Assembly (NCBI GenBank): GCA_021739805.1
Contig: JAIPBB010000024.1
Span: 1-25,595, forward strand
Source of the DNA: Saprospiraceae bacterium
GTDB taxonomy: Bacteria; Bacteroidota; Bacteroidia; Bacteroidales; JAIPBB01
Length of the DNA stretch: 25,595 nt
Direction: 5' to 3'
Shown here: in pieces, positions 25,441 through 25,595 of the stretch
How positions within the stretch are numbered: position 1 is the first letter of the stretch
How the letters are laid out: each line of letters opens with the position of its first letter
Notes under the pieces: model-generated
Seen by the model: the letters and a program-made list of their open reading frames with translations, nothing else
What the model was told of the DNA's origin: nothing
Database searches by the model: none
Translations under genes and position numbers: made by a program

Positions 25441-25595
25441 CTATGAATAGTGACTTGTCCTGATTTTTGTTTACAAATTTAATTTATATATTTTTTAGAT
25501 TTCTTTTTAATTATCATTTTATTTCTTTGTCATTTCAATACAGTTTCCTTTTTTGATGTGTTGGGTTGTGAAGTATTTTTAATATACTTAATTTT

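Noticed and set aside
25530..25595. A 21-codon minus-strand open stretch ending in TGA at 25530 that could be the tail of a gene entering from the right
   Set aside because: It is too short and Lys/Asn-rich, as random AT-rich DNA would be, with no recognisable motif.

Overview
The window reads as AT-rich chromosomal DNA of a Bacteroidota (Bacteroidetes) bacterium. Four large secreted proteins carry type IX secretion (T9SS) type A C-terminal sorting domains or sit next to genes that do. Ribosome-binding sites are weak or absent, TAnnTTTG-like -7 elements are visible, and there is an ECF sigma/anti-sigma operon of the Bacteroidota kind. I see no rRNA, tRNA, CRISPR array or transposase gene. The genus cannot be named from sequence reading alone.

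Positions 1-18439 (all minus strand) hold a cluster of very large, modular, Cys/Asn/Ser/Thr-rich surface or secreted proteins. Reading in the direction of transcription: a 1924-aa protein (12665-18439) with a conserved N-terminal module, two FN3-like domains, twelve ~75-aa Ig-like repeats, PKD-like modules and a sorting domain; a 732-aa Pmp-like beta-helix protein (10321-12519) with a sorting domain; a 381-aa PKD/DUF1566 protein (9179-10324) that overlaps it by 4 bases; a 1590-aa beta-helix/MAM-like/Ig-like protein (4264-9036) whose C-terminal ~600 aa are close to those of the 1924-aa protein; a ~947-aa protein (1349-4192) with the same N-terminal module as the 1924-aa protein plus FN3 domains; and the 5' part of another tandem paralog (1-1133) that leaves the window. 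The cluster looks like an adhesin or surface-layer locus built by duplication and module exchange.

Positions 18706-23405 (minus strand) look like an envelope-associated regulatory operon: ECF sigma factor, single-pass anti-sigma candidate, DUF4097-like beta-solenoid protein, a lipoprotein with the DUF2807/GIN auto-transporter domain, and two small outer-membrane beta-barrel proteins. It ends at a strong intrinsic terminator with a UUCG loop (18621-18651). A repeat array of seven GTCATT-led units followed by eight 11-bp units sits inside the operon. The sigma gene appears to lack an ATG start.

Positions 23811-25205 (plus strand) encode a tryptophanase (tnaA), divergent from the sigma operon and followed by an intrinsic terminator. 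The 405-bp divergent intergenic region holds a perfect inverted repeat whose two arms each carry an outward-facing -7-like element, plus a possible 26-codon leader ORF. The right end (25284-25595) is intergenic, with short interspersed repeats and no gene I can support.

The most noteworthy structures are the two-level repeat of the 1924-aa protein (a five-repeat block duplicated in tandem), its chimeric relationship to both neighbouring large genes, a compact 147-bp MITE-like element with nested inverted repeats (1175-1321), and the repeat array inside the sigma operon.
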